From the NCBI RefSeq assembly GCF_003086295.3, contig NC_092048.1, forward strand, positions 43,794,222 to 43,858,221: a stretch of DNA of 64,000 nt, in the 5' to 3' direction. A program made the position numbers and the translations under genes. Of the stretch, positions 9,077-20,299 are shown one piece after another; position 1 is the first letter of the stretch; each line of letters starts with the position of its first letter. The notes beneath the pieces were generated by a model. The model did not search any database. It had not been told where the DNA came from and worked only from the letters and a program-made list of their open reading frames with translations. Origin of the DNA: Arachis hypogaea. Its lineage: Eukaryota; Streptophyta; Magnoliopsida; Fabales; Fabaceae.

Positions 9077-9478
9077 ATGGCACCTAAGGCCAGAGAAACC
9101 TCAAAGAGGAAAAGGAAGGCAAGTGCTTTCACCTCTGAGCCATGGGAGATGGAAAGATTCATCTCTAAAGCCCATCACTAAGAAAAGGATGGAGCAAACA
9201 AAAGAGCTCATTCATGGAGCTCAAGAGGCGCAAGAAGCTCATCACCATGAGATCCTGGAGATGCCTCAAATGCATTTTCCTCCACAAAACTATTGGGAGC
9301 AAAGCAACACCTTCCTAGAAGAATTAAGTTCCAATATGGGACAACTAAGGGTGGAACATTAAGAACACTCCATATTCCTTCATGAAATAAGAGAAGATCA
9401 AAAAGCAATGAGGGAGGAGCAACAAAGACAAGGAAGAGACATAGAAGAGCTCAAGAACATCATTGAAACGCCATCATC
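9077..9478 (+). pseudogene. shrunken third ORF (env-position) of element A
   Basis: An ATG at 9077 opens a basic N-terminus (MAPKARETSKRKRKASAF...) that stops at 9181. In another frame, 9180-9362 and on to ~9478, a Glu/Gln-rich coiled-coil-like tail continues (KKRMEQTKELIHGAQEAQ, then REDQKAMREEQQRQGRDIEELK). In element D the equivalent ORF is 373 codons, with a similar basic start (MALKGKQYTPRGKK) and a similar tail (KEQEEQGRDLRELKRQK). A has therefore lost the middle, roughly two thirds. Athila elements carry such an ORF in the env position; its biochemical role is not established. Confidence 0.65.
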
Positions 9479-9479
9479 A

Positions 9480-10589
9480 CTAAGGTGGATTCATTCCTTG
9501 CTCTTATTTCTTCTGTTTTTCGTTTTCTATGTTATGTGCTTATCTGTGTTTGTGTCTTCATTACATGATCATTAGTAGTTAGTAACTTTGTCTTAAAGTT
9601 ATGAATGTCCTATGAATCCATCACCTCTCTTAAATGAAAAATGTTTTAATTCAAAAGAACAAGAAGTACATGAGTTTCGAATTTATCCTTGAACTTAGTT
9701 TAATTATATTGATGTGGTGACAATGCTTCTTGTTTTCTGAATGTATGCGTGAACAGTGCATATGTCTTTTGAAGTTGTTGTTTAAGAATGTTAAATATGT
9801 TGGCTCTTGAAAGAATGATGACTAGGAGACATGTTATTTGATAATCTGAAAAATCATAAAAATAATTCTTGAAGCAAGAAAAAGCAGCAAAGAACAAAGC
9901 TTGCAGAAAAAAAATAGGCGAAAAAAAAATAGAAAGAAAAAGAAAAAGCAAGCAGAAAAAGCCAAAGCTCTTAAAACCAAGAGGCAAGAGCAAAAAGCCA
10001 ATAACCCTTAAAACCAAAAGGCAAGGGAAAATAAAAAGGATCCCAAGGCTTTGAGCATCAGTGGATAGGAGGGCCTAAAGGAATAAAATCCTGGTCTAAG
10101 CGGCTAAACCAAGCTGTCCCTAACCATGTGCTTGTGGCGTGTAGGTGTCAAGTGAAAACTTGAGACTGAGCGGTTAAAGTCAAGGTCCAAAGCAAAAAAA
10201 AGAGTGTGCTTAAGAACCCTGGACACCTCTAATTGGGGACTTTAGCAAAGCTGAGTCACAATCTGAAAAGGTTCACCCAATTATGTGTCTGTGGCATTTA
10301 TGTATCCGGTGGTAATACTGGAAAACAAAGTGCTTAGGGCCACGGCCAAGACTCATAAAATAGCTGTGTTCAAGAATCATCATACTGAACTAGGAGAATC
10401 AATAACACTATCTGAACTCTGAGTTCCTATAGATGCCAATCATTCTGAAACTCAATGGATAGAGTGAGATGCCAAAACTATTCAAGAGGCAAAAAGCTAT
10501 AAGTCCCGCTCATCTGATTGGAGCCATGTTTCATTGATAGTTTGGAATTTATAGTATATTCTCTTCTTTTTATCCTATTTGATTTTTAG
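9480..10589 (+). other. 3' untranslated region of element A
   Basis: This is 1.1 kb between the third ORF relic and the 3' module, with no convincing coding frame. It contains a strongly A-rich stretch (9860-10040, AAAAAGCAAGCAGAAAAA-like), then a more complex part (10050-10500). The latter matches, on the opposite strand, the equivalent region of D at ~51170-51690 (for example GGAGGGCCTAAAGGA and CCATGTGCTTGTGGCG), so it is a conserved family feature. Confidence 0.65.
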
Positions 10590-10624
10590 TTGCTTGGGGA
10601 CAAGCAACAATTTAAGTTTGGTGT
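10590..10624 (+). promoter_or_regulatory. 35-nt hairpin module of A, copy beside the 3' LTR
   Basis: TTGCTTGGGGACAAGCAA (stem TTGCTTG/CAAGCAA), 5 nt, TAAGTTTGGTGT, ending 2 nt before the TG of the 3' LTR at 10627. This is where the polypurine tract that primes plus-strand synthesis must lie, so AAGTTTGGTGT may be, or contain, an atypical polypurine tract. Confidence 0.7.
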
Positions 10625-10626
10625 TG

Positions 10627-12354
10627 TGATGAGCGGATAATTTATACGCTTTTTGGCATTGTTTTTAGTATGTTTTTAGTAGGATCTAGTTACTTTTAGG
10701 GATGTTTTCATTAGTTTTTTTGTTAAATTCACATTTCTGGACTTTACTATGAGTTTGTGTGTTTTTCTGTGATTTCAGGTATTTTCTGGCTGAAATTGAG
10801 GGACTTGAGCAAAAATCAGATTCAGAGGTTGAAGAAGGACTGCTGATGCTGTTGGATTCTGACCTCCCTGCACTCAAAATGGATTTTCTAGAGCTACAGA
10901 ACTCAAAATGGCGCGCTTCTAATTGTGTTGGAAAGTCGACATCCAGGGCTTTCCAGCAATATATAATAGTCCATACTTTGGCCAAGAATAGACAACGTAA
11001 ATTGGCGTTCAACGCCAGCTTTCTGCCCAATTCTGGCGTCCAGCGCCAGAAAAGGATCCAAAACCAGAGTTGAACGCCAAAAATGGCACAAAACCTGGCG
11101 TTCAACTCCACAAATGGCCTCTGCACGTGTAAAGTTAAAGCTCAGCCCAAGCACACACCAAGTGGGCCCCGGAAGTGAATTTATGCATCAATTACTTACT
11201 CATGTAAACCCTAGTGACTAGTTTATTATAAATAGGACCTTTTACTATTGTATTAGACATCAAGGGATTGTATTTTGATCCTGTGATCACGTTTTGGGGG
11301 CTGGCAATCTCGGCCATGCCTGGACCTACACTTATGTATTTTCATACGGTAGAGTTTCTACACTCCATAGATTAAGGTGTGGAGCTCTGCTGTTCCTCAA
11401 AGATTAATGCAAAGTACTACTGTTTTCTATTCAATTCATCTTATTTCGCTTCTAAGATATCCATTCGCACCCAAGAACGTGATGAAGGTGATGATTATAT
11501 GTGACGCTCATCACCATTCTCCCCTATGAACACGTGCCTGACAAATACTTCCGTTCTACATGAAATAAGCTAGAATGAATATCTCTTAGATTTCCTCATC
11601 AGAATCTTCGTGGCGTAAGCTAGAATGATGGCGGCATTCAAGAGAATCCGGAAAGTCTAAACCTTGTCTGTGGTATTCCGAGTAGGATTCAATGATTGAA
11701 TGACTGTGACGAGCTTCAAACTCGCGATTGCTGGGCGTTAGTGACAGACGCAAAAGAATCAATGGATTCTATTCCGACATGATCGAGAACCGACAGATGA
11801 ATAGCCGTGCTGTGACAGAGCATGTTAGCATATTATTTACTGAGAGGAGGGGATGTAGCCACTGACAACGGTGATGCCCTTGCATAAAGCCAGCCATGGA
11901 AAGGAATAAGACTGATTGGATGAAGATAGCAGGAAAGCAGAGGTTCAGAGGAACAAAAGCATCTCTATTCGCTTATCTGAAATTCTCACCAGTAATTTAC
12001 ATAAGTATTTCTATCCTTCTTTCATTCTATTAATTATTATTCGAAAACACCATTATCAATTTATATCTGCCTAACTGAGATTTGCAAGGTGACCATAGCT
12101 TGCTTCATACCAACAATCTCCGTGGGATTCGACCCTTACTCACGTGAGGTATTACTTGGACGACCCAGTGCACTTGCTGGTTAGTTGTATCGAAGTTGTG
12201 AACCATGGTATTGGCACCATGTTCTTGGCGCCATTGCTAGGGAAAGAAAGAGCCATGAGTTTTACATAATCAAAGTGTAATCACGATTACACGTACCAAG
12301 TTGCTCACGTTGTCAGGGATCGTTTGAGCCTGGACATCACAATTTCGTGCACCA
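10627..12354 (+). repeat. 3' LTR of element A
   Basis: 1,728 bp, the same length as the 5' LTR, TG...CA, with TATAAATA at 11227-11234 and the palindrome cluster at ~11005-11110. It is followed by the ATAAC duplication (12355-12359). It looks closer to the family consensus than the 5' copy in the 11-kb-numbered stretch 10920-10995. Confidence 0.93.
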
Positions 12355-12359
12355 ATAAC

Positions 12360-13438
12360 AGAGTTACAACAAGCTTATCAGCATATGGCGGAGGAAAACC
12401 AACGAATGGAAAATCAAATAGTCGAGTTAACAAATGCTTGGATTGAAAATAATGATAATGAGCAATGGGAAGACGATGAAGAAAATTCTGACCCAACACA
12501 CATATATGAAAATCAACAACCAGAGAAAAACCAACAAAACGATGACGATGACAAATTGGACAACGCTGCTAGACCATTCATAGCTGACATGATGAATTTT
12601 ATGCTGCCTAGAAACTTCACGTTACCACTCACATTGACTCCCTACGATGGCATGGGAGATCCTAAAAAAAATGTCAAGATATTCTAATCTATGATGATAG
12701 TGAACAGTGCTTCGGATTCTATTTCATGTCGTTGTTTTCCTACATTTTTTAGACGGTCCTACACTTGATTGGTTTTCATCTTTTCATGTAGATTCAATTT
12801 CACACTTTTATGAGCTCGCCAAACAATTCGAGTATCAGTTCGCTGCATCTTCCATCTATTTACATGATTTCGACTATCTGAACACCGTCAAAGAAGGGCA
12901 GCACAAAAGTTTAAAGGACTATATCACACACTTCACTAAAGTAGCAATGAGCTTTCCAAACCTCCATCCTAAGGTGCATCTGCATGCTATAAAGAGCGGA
13001 CTTTGCCCGGAAAAGTTCCAAGAAGCCATTACAGTGGCCAAACTTAAAACCTTGGCCGAGTTTAGGGAGAAGGCTAAGGGTCTAATAGAAATTGAAGAAC
13101 TGTGCCAAACTCAGAAATCTGAAAAGAATTTAAACAATAAAGATGAAGAAAAAGTTCAGGACAACAAGAAACCTTTTTGGTTGGCGCCGCGCTACGATTC
13201 CTATACTCAATTGAACACCAAGAGGGAGGAAATCATCAAGGAAATACTAAATACCAAGCTAATCAACCCTCCTCGAAAGGCCGGAACCTACCAAGATACA
13301 AAGGATGTGGACAAGACAAAGTACTATACTTTTAACCAGAAGCATGAGCACACTACTGATGAGTGTATCGTAGCCAAAGACTTGTTCGAGTGCTTAGCTT
13401 GCCAAGGACATCTGGACAAATACATATTGGTCATTTTA
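12360..13438 (+). pseudogene. gag of the old gypsy element, main part, broken
   Basis: This is the continuation of the frame started at 799. It has an acidic linker, then a capsid-like region with a YDGMGDPKKNV motif typical of the retrotransposon gag domain. A frameshift lies near 12687-12707. The second frame (to 13438) carries the remaining capsid helices and a zinc-knuckle relic. In Tat-lineage gag proteins the C-terminal motif is CxFHxxxGHxTxxC; here it reads Y-x-F-N-xxx-E-H-T-T-D-E-C, so two metal ligands and the glycine are lost. The frame ends 15 codons later and no protease follows. It is clearly non-functional and older than A, which landed inside it. Confidence 0.75.
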
Positions 13439-13440
13439 TA

Positions 13441-14224
13441 ATTCAGTATATATATAGTTGGTCAAATTACATATTGTATAGATATAGTTGGTCATTTTAT
13501 AATGTATAACTATCTGTTACTTCTGACTCTGAAAAAAAATTCAAGTTTTAACTCCTATGTTATCTTGGAGGGCTATACTTTATATTAATTTTTTCAACAT
13601 CAAAAGTTCCGGTAATAATTTTTTAGATGCTAATGAGTCAAAGGATAATTTTTAATAAATTTTTAAAAATAATCTAATATTCCGTTTTAAATTCATAAGT
13701 TTATAAAAATATAATTTTTCTAAAATTTGAACTAAAACACAAAAATTGAATTTCTAGTCTTCTTCGTTTTGATTTTTTTGATATTTTATTTGACTCCAAA
13801 TGGAGAGTATTTCCTTATTAACATTTATGTTTTAAAGTTAGTATAAACAATTAACTTAAAAGTAGTAAATGTCAATAATCTGTTATAAGTAATAAATCGA
13901 ATCAAGCTGATTCGATTTATATTGTTCTATACTAGTTCAATCACATTGATTCGATTTGGTACTATAATGTATGATTTGAATTTAACTAATTCGATTTATA
14001 TTTAAAATAATATTTCCATATAATTCGAACCCATGTGTTTCGATTTACTACTCTATTGTATAATTCGAATTAGAGACATTCATGTAATATTATTTGATTT
14101 GAGTAATTCATATAATATTGACATTGGTTTGGTTTATATAAGTGTTTTACCTAAATAAAAATATAAATTTATATAGCTCCAATTTCAAAATTTTTTTATA
14201 TTAAAACACATATCAATTTTTTTT
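13441..14224. other. AT-rich intergenic stretch with TTCGATTTAT repeats
   Basis: No gene is seen. 13441-13510 has a short imperfect tandem (ATATAGTTGGTCA twice). At 13892-13920 there is a perfect 13/3/13 inverted repeat, ATAAATCGAATCA-AGC-TGATTCGATTTAT. At least four more degenerate TTCGATTTAT/ATTCGAAT half-sites follow to 14070. It could be a decayed MITE, but I found no ends. Confidence 0.4.
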
Positions 14225-14565
14225 CTCCAAAATAGTAATGTATTCATTTATTAGTAAAATCAATACATAAAATAGGAGGGTCCTACATTAGAACAACCAG
14301 CATAAACTAAATGCGATACCCAATTGAAATTATTAATAAAGTTAACAACTTAAAAAAGAGATGAAAGGTTTTAGCATCTTCAACTCCTTTAGAATTATTC
14401 TACCAATTCCATGGCTAATGTGCTAATAAGGTCAAGAGTGCTTTCCTTATTTTCAAAAATTTATAGGTTCTTATTTACCCATAGTCTCCACATAATTATT
14501 GCTGTCAATGCCATACTTTTCTTCCGTTCTCGTCTCCGACACAATTCTTCCACTAATTTTAACCA

Positions 14566-17500
14566 CTACCTCCGGGGCTCATTTTCCCTTGTTCCTTGCC
14601 TCCACCAATCTCCGAATCCAGCTTTTCTCCATGTGTGCATTGCCTGCAGACATTCAATTAAGCAATGGATAATTATTTCTCCTAAGTTCGGACATCTGGG
14701 ACAACTTTCATTTATGACCGAAAAATGGCAATAGAGCTTTTGTTGCATAGGGAGGACACCGTGAAGGGCCTTCCACAAGAATATTCGCACTTTTGCTGGG
14801 CATTGAAGCTCCCACAAGTTTGTCTAAAGGCTTTTTTGTTTGCAGATTTCAGGGAGATGTTCTGCCGGTGGATGGTAGAAATGAAAAGTCACCGTATATT
14901 GTCCTTTGGAGTTGCGGCTCCAGGTAATGTAGTCTTCCTCAGATTCTTCTATTTCTGTTTGCATGATTGCTAAGGCTATGTCTTCCCTGAAATAGTTTCT
15001 GATGAGTTCTGCATTGCATTACCTGTTGTTGTTGAGTAATTGATTTACCCATCTTAAATCTAATTGAGAGTCGATTTGTTGATGGATTGAGATTTGGTTG
15101 AATAGTTTGAGGCATGACTCCTCATAAATGTTGATTGATATCTCTCTGCCCACTCTCTACCTTACTCCTTTCTCTAGTACTTTCCTACTTTTCAATAGGC
15201 TTCTTCAGGCCCATGATGGGTTCTGTCCCGGTTCTAGTTCTAGAAAGATGAAAATCTATAATACTTGCTTTTGTATATCTTGCTCACTAGAGAATTAGGC
15301 TTTGTTAACAATCTCCAATCTTGTTTAATCAACATAGCTAGATTGAAGGCTTTTAAGTTCTTAAAGCCTATTCCTCCTATCTTCTTGTCCCGACAAACTA
15401 TGTCCCATTTTATCCACCTCTGTTTTCTTTCCTCACCGCGTTGTCCCCACCAAAAATCCATGATTTTCCCCTGCAGCTCATCAATCATTGTGTCAGGGAG
15501 TTTGAAACAGCTCAATGTGTAGATTGGGATAGCTGTAGCCACTGCCTTTACTACCACATCCCTTCTGCTCAGTGACAGTAAAGATCTTTTCCAGGATTGC
15601 AGCCTCTTCTGTCCCTTATCCTTAATGTATGCAAACGTCTATTTCTTGGACCTATGTACCACTGCTGGCAGACCTAGATACCTGTTTTGATTACCCACAT
15701 GAGAAATTTGTAGAGTCTGTGCTAGTGAATCTCGGGTCTAAGTTGGAGTGTTTGAACTAAAGTAAGCGGAGGATTTATTTAAATTCACTAGTTGCCCACT
15801 AATGTCGCCATAGACTTCCAGCACCTCAAGTAATCTCTAGCATTCCTGTTGTGTTGCCTTACAAAAAAGAATCGAATTATCTGCAAAGAATAGGTGGTTG
15901 ATTTTAGGACATCTTGAATTAAGTCTTACACCAGATATCTCTTGTCTTTGTTCTCCTCTGTGGAGCAGATGGAAAAATCCTTCTGCATAAATTAGAAAAA
16001 GATAGAGGGAGAGGGGGTCCTCTTGATGCAAGCCCCGGGATGGTTTAAAAAAATCATATGGTTGACCTTCCACAGTAACAGTGTAGGATGCCGTAGTGAC
16101 ACATTCCTTTATCCAACCGATCCATTTATCACATAACCCAAGTCTTTCCATAAGGTCCCAGACAAAACACAATTTTACTCTATCATATGTCTTGCTCATA
16201 TCCAGTTTTACTGTCATTTCGTAATCACGATGGCGCTTGTTCTTCAAATAGTGCATAAACTCTTGACCTATGAGCACATTATCGCTGATTAGTCTGCCTT
16301 TAATAAATACACTCTGATTGTCACTAATGATTCCATTGAGGATCCCTTGCATCCGGTGAATTAAGGTTTTGGAGATAATTTTGTAGAACACACGGCTCAG
16401 GCTAATTGGCCGTATTTGTGTCATGTTTTTTGCGTTCTGTATCTTGGGAATCAGGCATATCTGGGTATGGTTCATAGCTCGCAGCAACCCCCCTACGAAG
16501 AAACTTGTGGTTGCATCAATTACATCCATCTTGATTATTTTCCAAAAGTGTTGGAAGAATTTGGCTGTGAAACCATTTTCTCCTGGCGCTGAGAAGGGAT
16601 TGATGGAAAAAGTGGCTATCTTGATCTCTTTCTCCATTACTCTTCTTGTAAGTGTTCTATTTGTGCCCTCATTCACCTTTTTGCTCATAGATTAAAGTTT
16701 GATATTAGCATCTCTCGGGTTTGAGGTTGTGAATAGATTTTCAAAGTACTCTTGGACTATCTGGGCTATTTTTTTTGCCATGATTTATACTGTCATGCAA
16801 TTTGTTAATTCGGTTTTTTCTTATTCTGTACTGAAATTTTGTATGGAAGAATTTCGTACTCTGGTTACCCCATTTTAGCCATTGGACTATTGATTTCTCC
16901 TTCCAATATCTTTCTTCCATCACATAGGCCTCGGTCAATTCTTCCTCTAGCTCCAGAATTTTCCGTCTATCCACCTCCCTTCCACCTCCTTTTGCTGTAT
17001 CCAATTTCTCCTTTAGGTCTATTATGAATTTTTTAGAGTTGTGTATACTGGATTTTTGTCACTCTGCCAACATATGTCTACATCTTTTCAGCTTGCAATG
17101 CAGTTTAAACATTGGGGACCCTTGTATTCTAGTCCGCCATGCTTCTTTTACAATATTTGTCACTTTCTCGCTTTCACACCATCATTCTTAGAACCGGAAC
17201 CTTCTTTTTGCTCTTCTCACCTCACTATTAGAAACTAGCATAATTGGGCTGTGATCTAAGCCTGTATCCTCCAAGTGAATAATGGAAGCTCTTGGGTAGT
17301 TGTTTTTTAGGGAAAGTGACTGCAAGCCTCTGTCTAGTCTTTCACGAATAAAATGACCTCTGAATTGTCTATTGCTCCATATGAATTTCCTCCCTACATA
17401 TCCCAAGTCAACCATCTCACCTTCGTTAATGAAACTATTGAAGGAGTTAATGGAGGAAGTTGATTTCATTCTCCCCTTCTTTCTCATGAAAAGTTGAGAT

Positions 17501-17930
17501 TGCATTAAAGTCACCAATTGCCAAGAAAGGTTTATTTGTTTCTCCTTTTAATTCTAGTATTTTCTTGAATTGTTCAGTTCTTGTATTTTCCTCGGCATGC
17601 AAATGTATTGCTACAACTTTCCAAATTTTCTATAGAATTGGATCTGCCCAAGTGAACATGATTAAGTAGTCTTTTGTATGCAAAATATTTACTTCCACAT
17701 TGTCCTTTCAAGCAAGAACAAGGCCTCCTACTGTGCCTCTCGACTCCACACAATAGATTTGCTTAAAACCAATCTTGCCACAATGCTCTTTAACTACCGA
17801 GATAATATTTTTTGTTTCACATAAAAATATTACCTCGAGAGAATGGGATTTACAAATCCCTTTTATGCTATGAATTGTCAGAGAATCTTTTAAACTCCAA
17901 CAGTTTCACATCATCATCTTTACGGACACT
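14566..17930 (-). pseudogene. LINE ORF2: endonuclease, reverse transcriptase, zinc domain, broken
   Basis: Endonuclease relics are visible: an FLCETKN motif near 17820 (catalytic Glu), AIGDFNA near 17525, and DHSPI near 17240. The reverse transcriptase (16688-15837) has NPFSAPGENGF, ISLSRVFYKIISKTL, KLDMSKTYDRV, RGLHQEDPLSLYLF and HLFFADN. The usual FADD catalytic pair has thus become FADN, KAFDRV reads KTYDRV, and RQGDPLSP reads HQEDPLSL. The C-terminal part (15557-15240) has DFWWGQ and IGGIGFKNLKAFNLAMLIKQ. The zinc-binding domain (14817-14566) keeps the CPRCPNLGE-x-HCLIEC ligands. Frameshifts and stops separate all parts. Confidence 0.85.
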
Positions 17931-18079
17931 CGGGTGTTAATTGTGGGGTGGCACCCTCTCCTTTATTAGATTCTCCTCTTTTTCTGGGTATTGTTTCTTG
18001 TGATTGCTTGGAATTCTAGGTTCTTTTGATCTTCTTTTAGCACCTGCCACCTTAATGAAGCTTCTTCCATCCTATTGTT

Positions 18080-19182
18080 TCATAGTAGTCTTTTATTCCG
18101 TTGTTGTTCTGATTGCTGATTTGTTGCCCCAAAAACAAAGTTTGTTGGTAGGTCTTTTATACTTGCTTTTTCTCCCTGTATTCGGTCATTGGACATTCCT
18201 TGCATCACCTCAGAATTTCGGTTGTAGCATGCAGATTCTTTAATAAGAATAAGAGATTGTGAATTAGTGCTACTCTCTAGCTCCTTATTCTCACCTTCGC
18301 AGATTCTTCTTCCTTTGGACTTCATTGAGAGACTAGAAAGATTGTTGATGAAATTTATTGGAATCGGTTGTTGTGACCTTGAATGTCCACTTCGTTCTCC
18401 TGTACCTGTGTTTTGATCCTTTTTATCTCTCACTATTGTTTCTCTTTTTCCTCCTTGGTCAGATTTTAGCCAATCACCCCATTTTTCTTCTTTAACTTCT
18501 CCTCTAATTGAATCTTCAATTTGGATGGTGCATCCTCGTGTTTCATGGCCTATGTATCCACAATAATTGCAAAAGTTACCAATTTTTTCGTACTTGAGTG
18601 AGACCTCCAGCACCTTTTTGTTGGGGTCGGCAATCTTGAGTGTTCTCTTAAGTGGTTTTGTAATGTTGAGACTTATTTTGGACTTTTATAATGCAGTTCT
18701 CCCTGCCTTTCACATAGAAGAAATCAACATTCAAGACGTTCCCAATAGCACTCTCCAATTTTCGTCCCAGTTTTTTTGTTTTGTAGTGCTCCGGTAATTC
18801 CTATATTTGGATCCAAATTGGGACTTTTGAAAATTTTGAATCTTCTATAACTTCATCCTTCTTTTACCATTTTAGATTTAATATGTAATTTTTAAGCAGT
18901 CATGGTACTCATCTTTCGATTCTGACGACATCTTTTTCTTCTTCAAAAAACAATTGGAAAAGATTTCTTCCTGTGTCCACAACTTTAAATCCTTTTGGAC
19001 GTCTCCATATTGCTTGAATAGCAGGTTCAATTGTGCCAATGAAAAAGGCTGTCTGCCAAGAGTCTTCCTATCAAGCTTTTTGAACACTTTTCCACCTCTA
19101 CTTGTATATCCTTCTCATCGATTGTGATTATTGCGTCTTCCATGTCAGTTTTGTCTTCTGTTGTAGCAGCATTGGCTGCCAT
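18080..19182 (-). pseudogene. LINE ORF1 (DUF4283-like, CCHC), broken
   Basis: An ATG at 19182 opens MAANAATTEDKTDMEDAII..., then a frameshift follows. The next piece (19087-18878) reads GRQPFSLAQLNLLFKQYGDV, the DUF4283-type RNA-binding domain of plant LINE ORF1 proteins. The last piece (18613-18080) has the CCHC motif CNYCGYIGHETRGC, followed by a low-complexity Ser/Lys/Glu tail. At least two frame changes separate the parts. In intact LINEs this protein coats the element RNA. Confidence 0.75.
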
Positions 19183-20299
19183 CCTGAGACTTGATCACTC
19201 ACACTCACTCTCACTGGTTGAAACTTTATTGCTCACGCACGCTGGCAGGTTAAGTTTTGATTACTCACTCACAGGTTGAATCTTGCTTGATCACTCACAC
19301 TCACTCTCACAAGTAAGAATTAGGATTACCCTACTAAACCCTAGCAGAGCACTTCTAAACCCTATGGTCCCTATGGTCACTTTTTTACATTTTTAAACAC
19401 GTCAAATTTAACATTAGTTTATATATATTTTTTAATTAATTTTTAAATAATATAATATTTATCCCACTGTAGTTTCAATTAATTTCTGTAATTTTGACAC
19501 CATAATCAACGGTATTGTTTGTTCCACGCTTGAGAAAATCGCATTCAGGTCTTTCTTTTTCAACTTATAATTTTTTCTCTTTTTATTTTATTTTTTTAAT
19601 GTGTGAATTTCGCTGTTTGAGCTTTAGTTCAGTTAATTCTTAGTTGTAATTCTTTTTGCTGTCAGATCATGTTAATGTGCGTGATGTTTTTTTTTTTTAA
19701 TTTTTTATTCTCAAATTCATGTAATGAAAGATAATGTAGAGGGTGGCTGACGGTGCTTGTGGTGGTGGGAAAGGGAGTGGAGGAGGGTGAGTGTGGGACT
19801 GTGGGATGGGGCGGAGCAGGAGGAGGTGAAGATGAGTGCAAGGATAATTTTGGTATTTTATATTAAAACAAACCATATTAAGGGGGTTAATATATATTGA
19901 AAAACCAAGGAGGAATTGGGTGTAGTTTAGGCAAATCTGGATTTGTAAGTATAATTTCTCAGAAATAAAGATTGGCTTAAGTCAACAATGTGTAAAGACA
20001 AAAGTTAATTCTTAGAGGACTTGCTAGTTTTGTGTCCAAGATTTGGAACCAATCTCCTGCATGACACGGCTCATGACTTGATGCATATTGCATGATTTTA
20101 ATTTCCACACGGAATGTGGAGTGTGGACCACTCCTTTCTGCATCATGTGTGGAATTTGGGAGTGAGACTCAGCAATGCATGAGAGTCAGTCAACTCCTGT
20201 AATGGAGCCTGAGCCTTACTTAACTGTTGTGTTTTGGCTAGTGAGTTCATCACTAAGAATCATTCTCATTTCAGAATAGTTAAGACTCCACAAAATCCT
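19183..20299. other. spacer between the LINE and gene 1, with a short direct repeat
   Basis: TTGATCACTCACACTCACTCTCAC occurs at about 19190 and again at about 19288, ~96 bp apart; it may belong to the LINE 5' region. The rest is AT-rich, with a GGTGGGAAAGGGAGTGGAGG-like purine stretch near 19765-19840, and holds no coding frame. The promoter of gene 1 should lie in 19850-20290; I see no unambiguous TATA box. Confidence 0.4.

Larger units (their letters stand above)
849..12354 (+). mobile_element. element A: non-autonomous Athila-like LTR retrotransposon
   Basis: Two LTRs of identical length (849-2576 and 10627-12354, 1,728 bp each) begin TGATGAGCGG and end GTGCACCA. They are flanked by a perfect 5-bp duplication ATAAC (844-848 and 12355-12359). 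Inside are a tRNA-Asp primer site, a long AT-rich leader, a gag start split by a solo LTR (4458-6150), a gag-protease frame to 8375, a palindrome array, a shrunken third ORF, and a 3' module next to the 3' LTR. There is no reverse transcriptase, RNase H or integrase coding sequence: the frame ends just after the protease-like domain. It is therefore probably mobilised in trans. The named peanut FIDEL/Feral autonomous/non-autonomous pair is one candidate identity, which I could not test. Confidence 0.93.
520..13440 (+). mobile_element. old Tat/Ogre-like Ty3-gypsy remnant, split by element A
   Basis: This is the outermost element of the left nest. An LTR-like 3' end (a GAGCATCGAAGTGCC-type stretch near 597, ending around 726) is followed by a primer-site-like sequence (729-745) and an ATG (799) that opens a gag frame. 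The frame is cut at 848 by element A and resumes at 12360 in the same frame. No protease, reverse transcriptase, integrase or 3' LTR is visible before the similarity fades near 13440, so this is a 5' fragment. The left boundary is uncertain. The lineage is inferred from the gag C-terminus (a YxF-N-xxx-EHTTDEC zinc-motif relic) and the LTR end style. Confidence 0.65.
14225..19182 (-). mobile_element. decayed LINE (non-LTR retrotransposon)
   Basis: Read on the minus strand, it shows the order of a plant L1-type LINE: ORF1 (19182 to ~18080) with a DUF4283-like N-terminus and a CCHC knuckle, then ORF2 with endonuclease (~17930-17190), reverse transcriptase (~16690-15830) and a zinc-binding C-terminal domain (~14817-14566). 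A T-run at 14217-14224 on the plus strand would be the poly(A) tail. Multiple frameshifts and stops make it dead. I found no convincing target-site duplication, so the 5' end (possibly extending to ~19330) is open. Confidence 0.85.

Noticed and set aside
9869..10054. Lys-rich 61-codon frame
   Set aside because: It is the A-rich 3' non-coding region of A, with no counterpart frame in D.
14212..19420. target-site duplication of the LINE
   Set aside because: AAACACATATCAA before the T-run and AAACACGTCAA near 19396 are similar but not equal, and the 5' end of the LINE is not fixed.
20234..20299. 22-codon N-terminal extension of gene 1
   Set aside because: No ATG in the extension; the ATG at 20300 begins a proper signal peptide.
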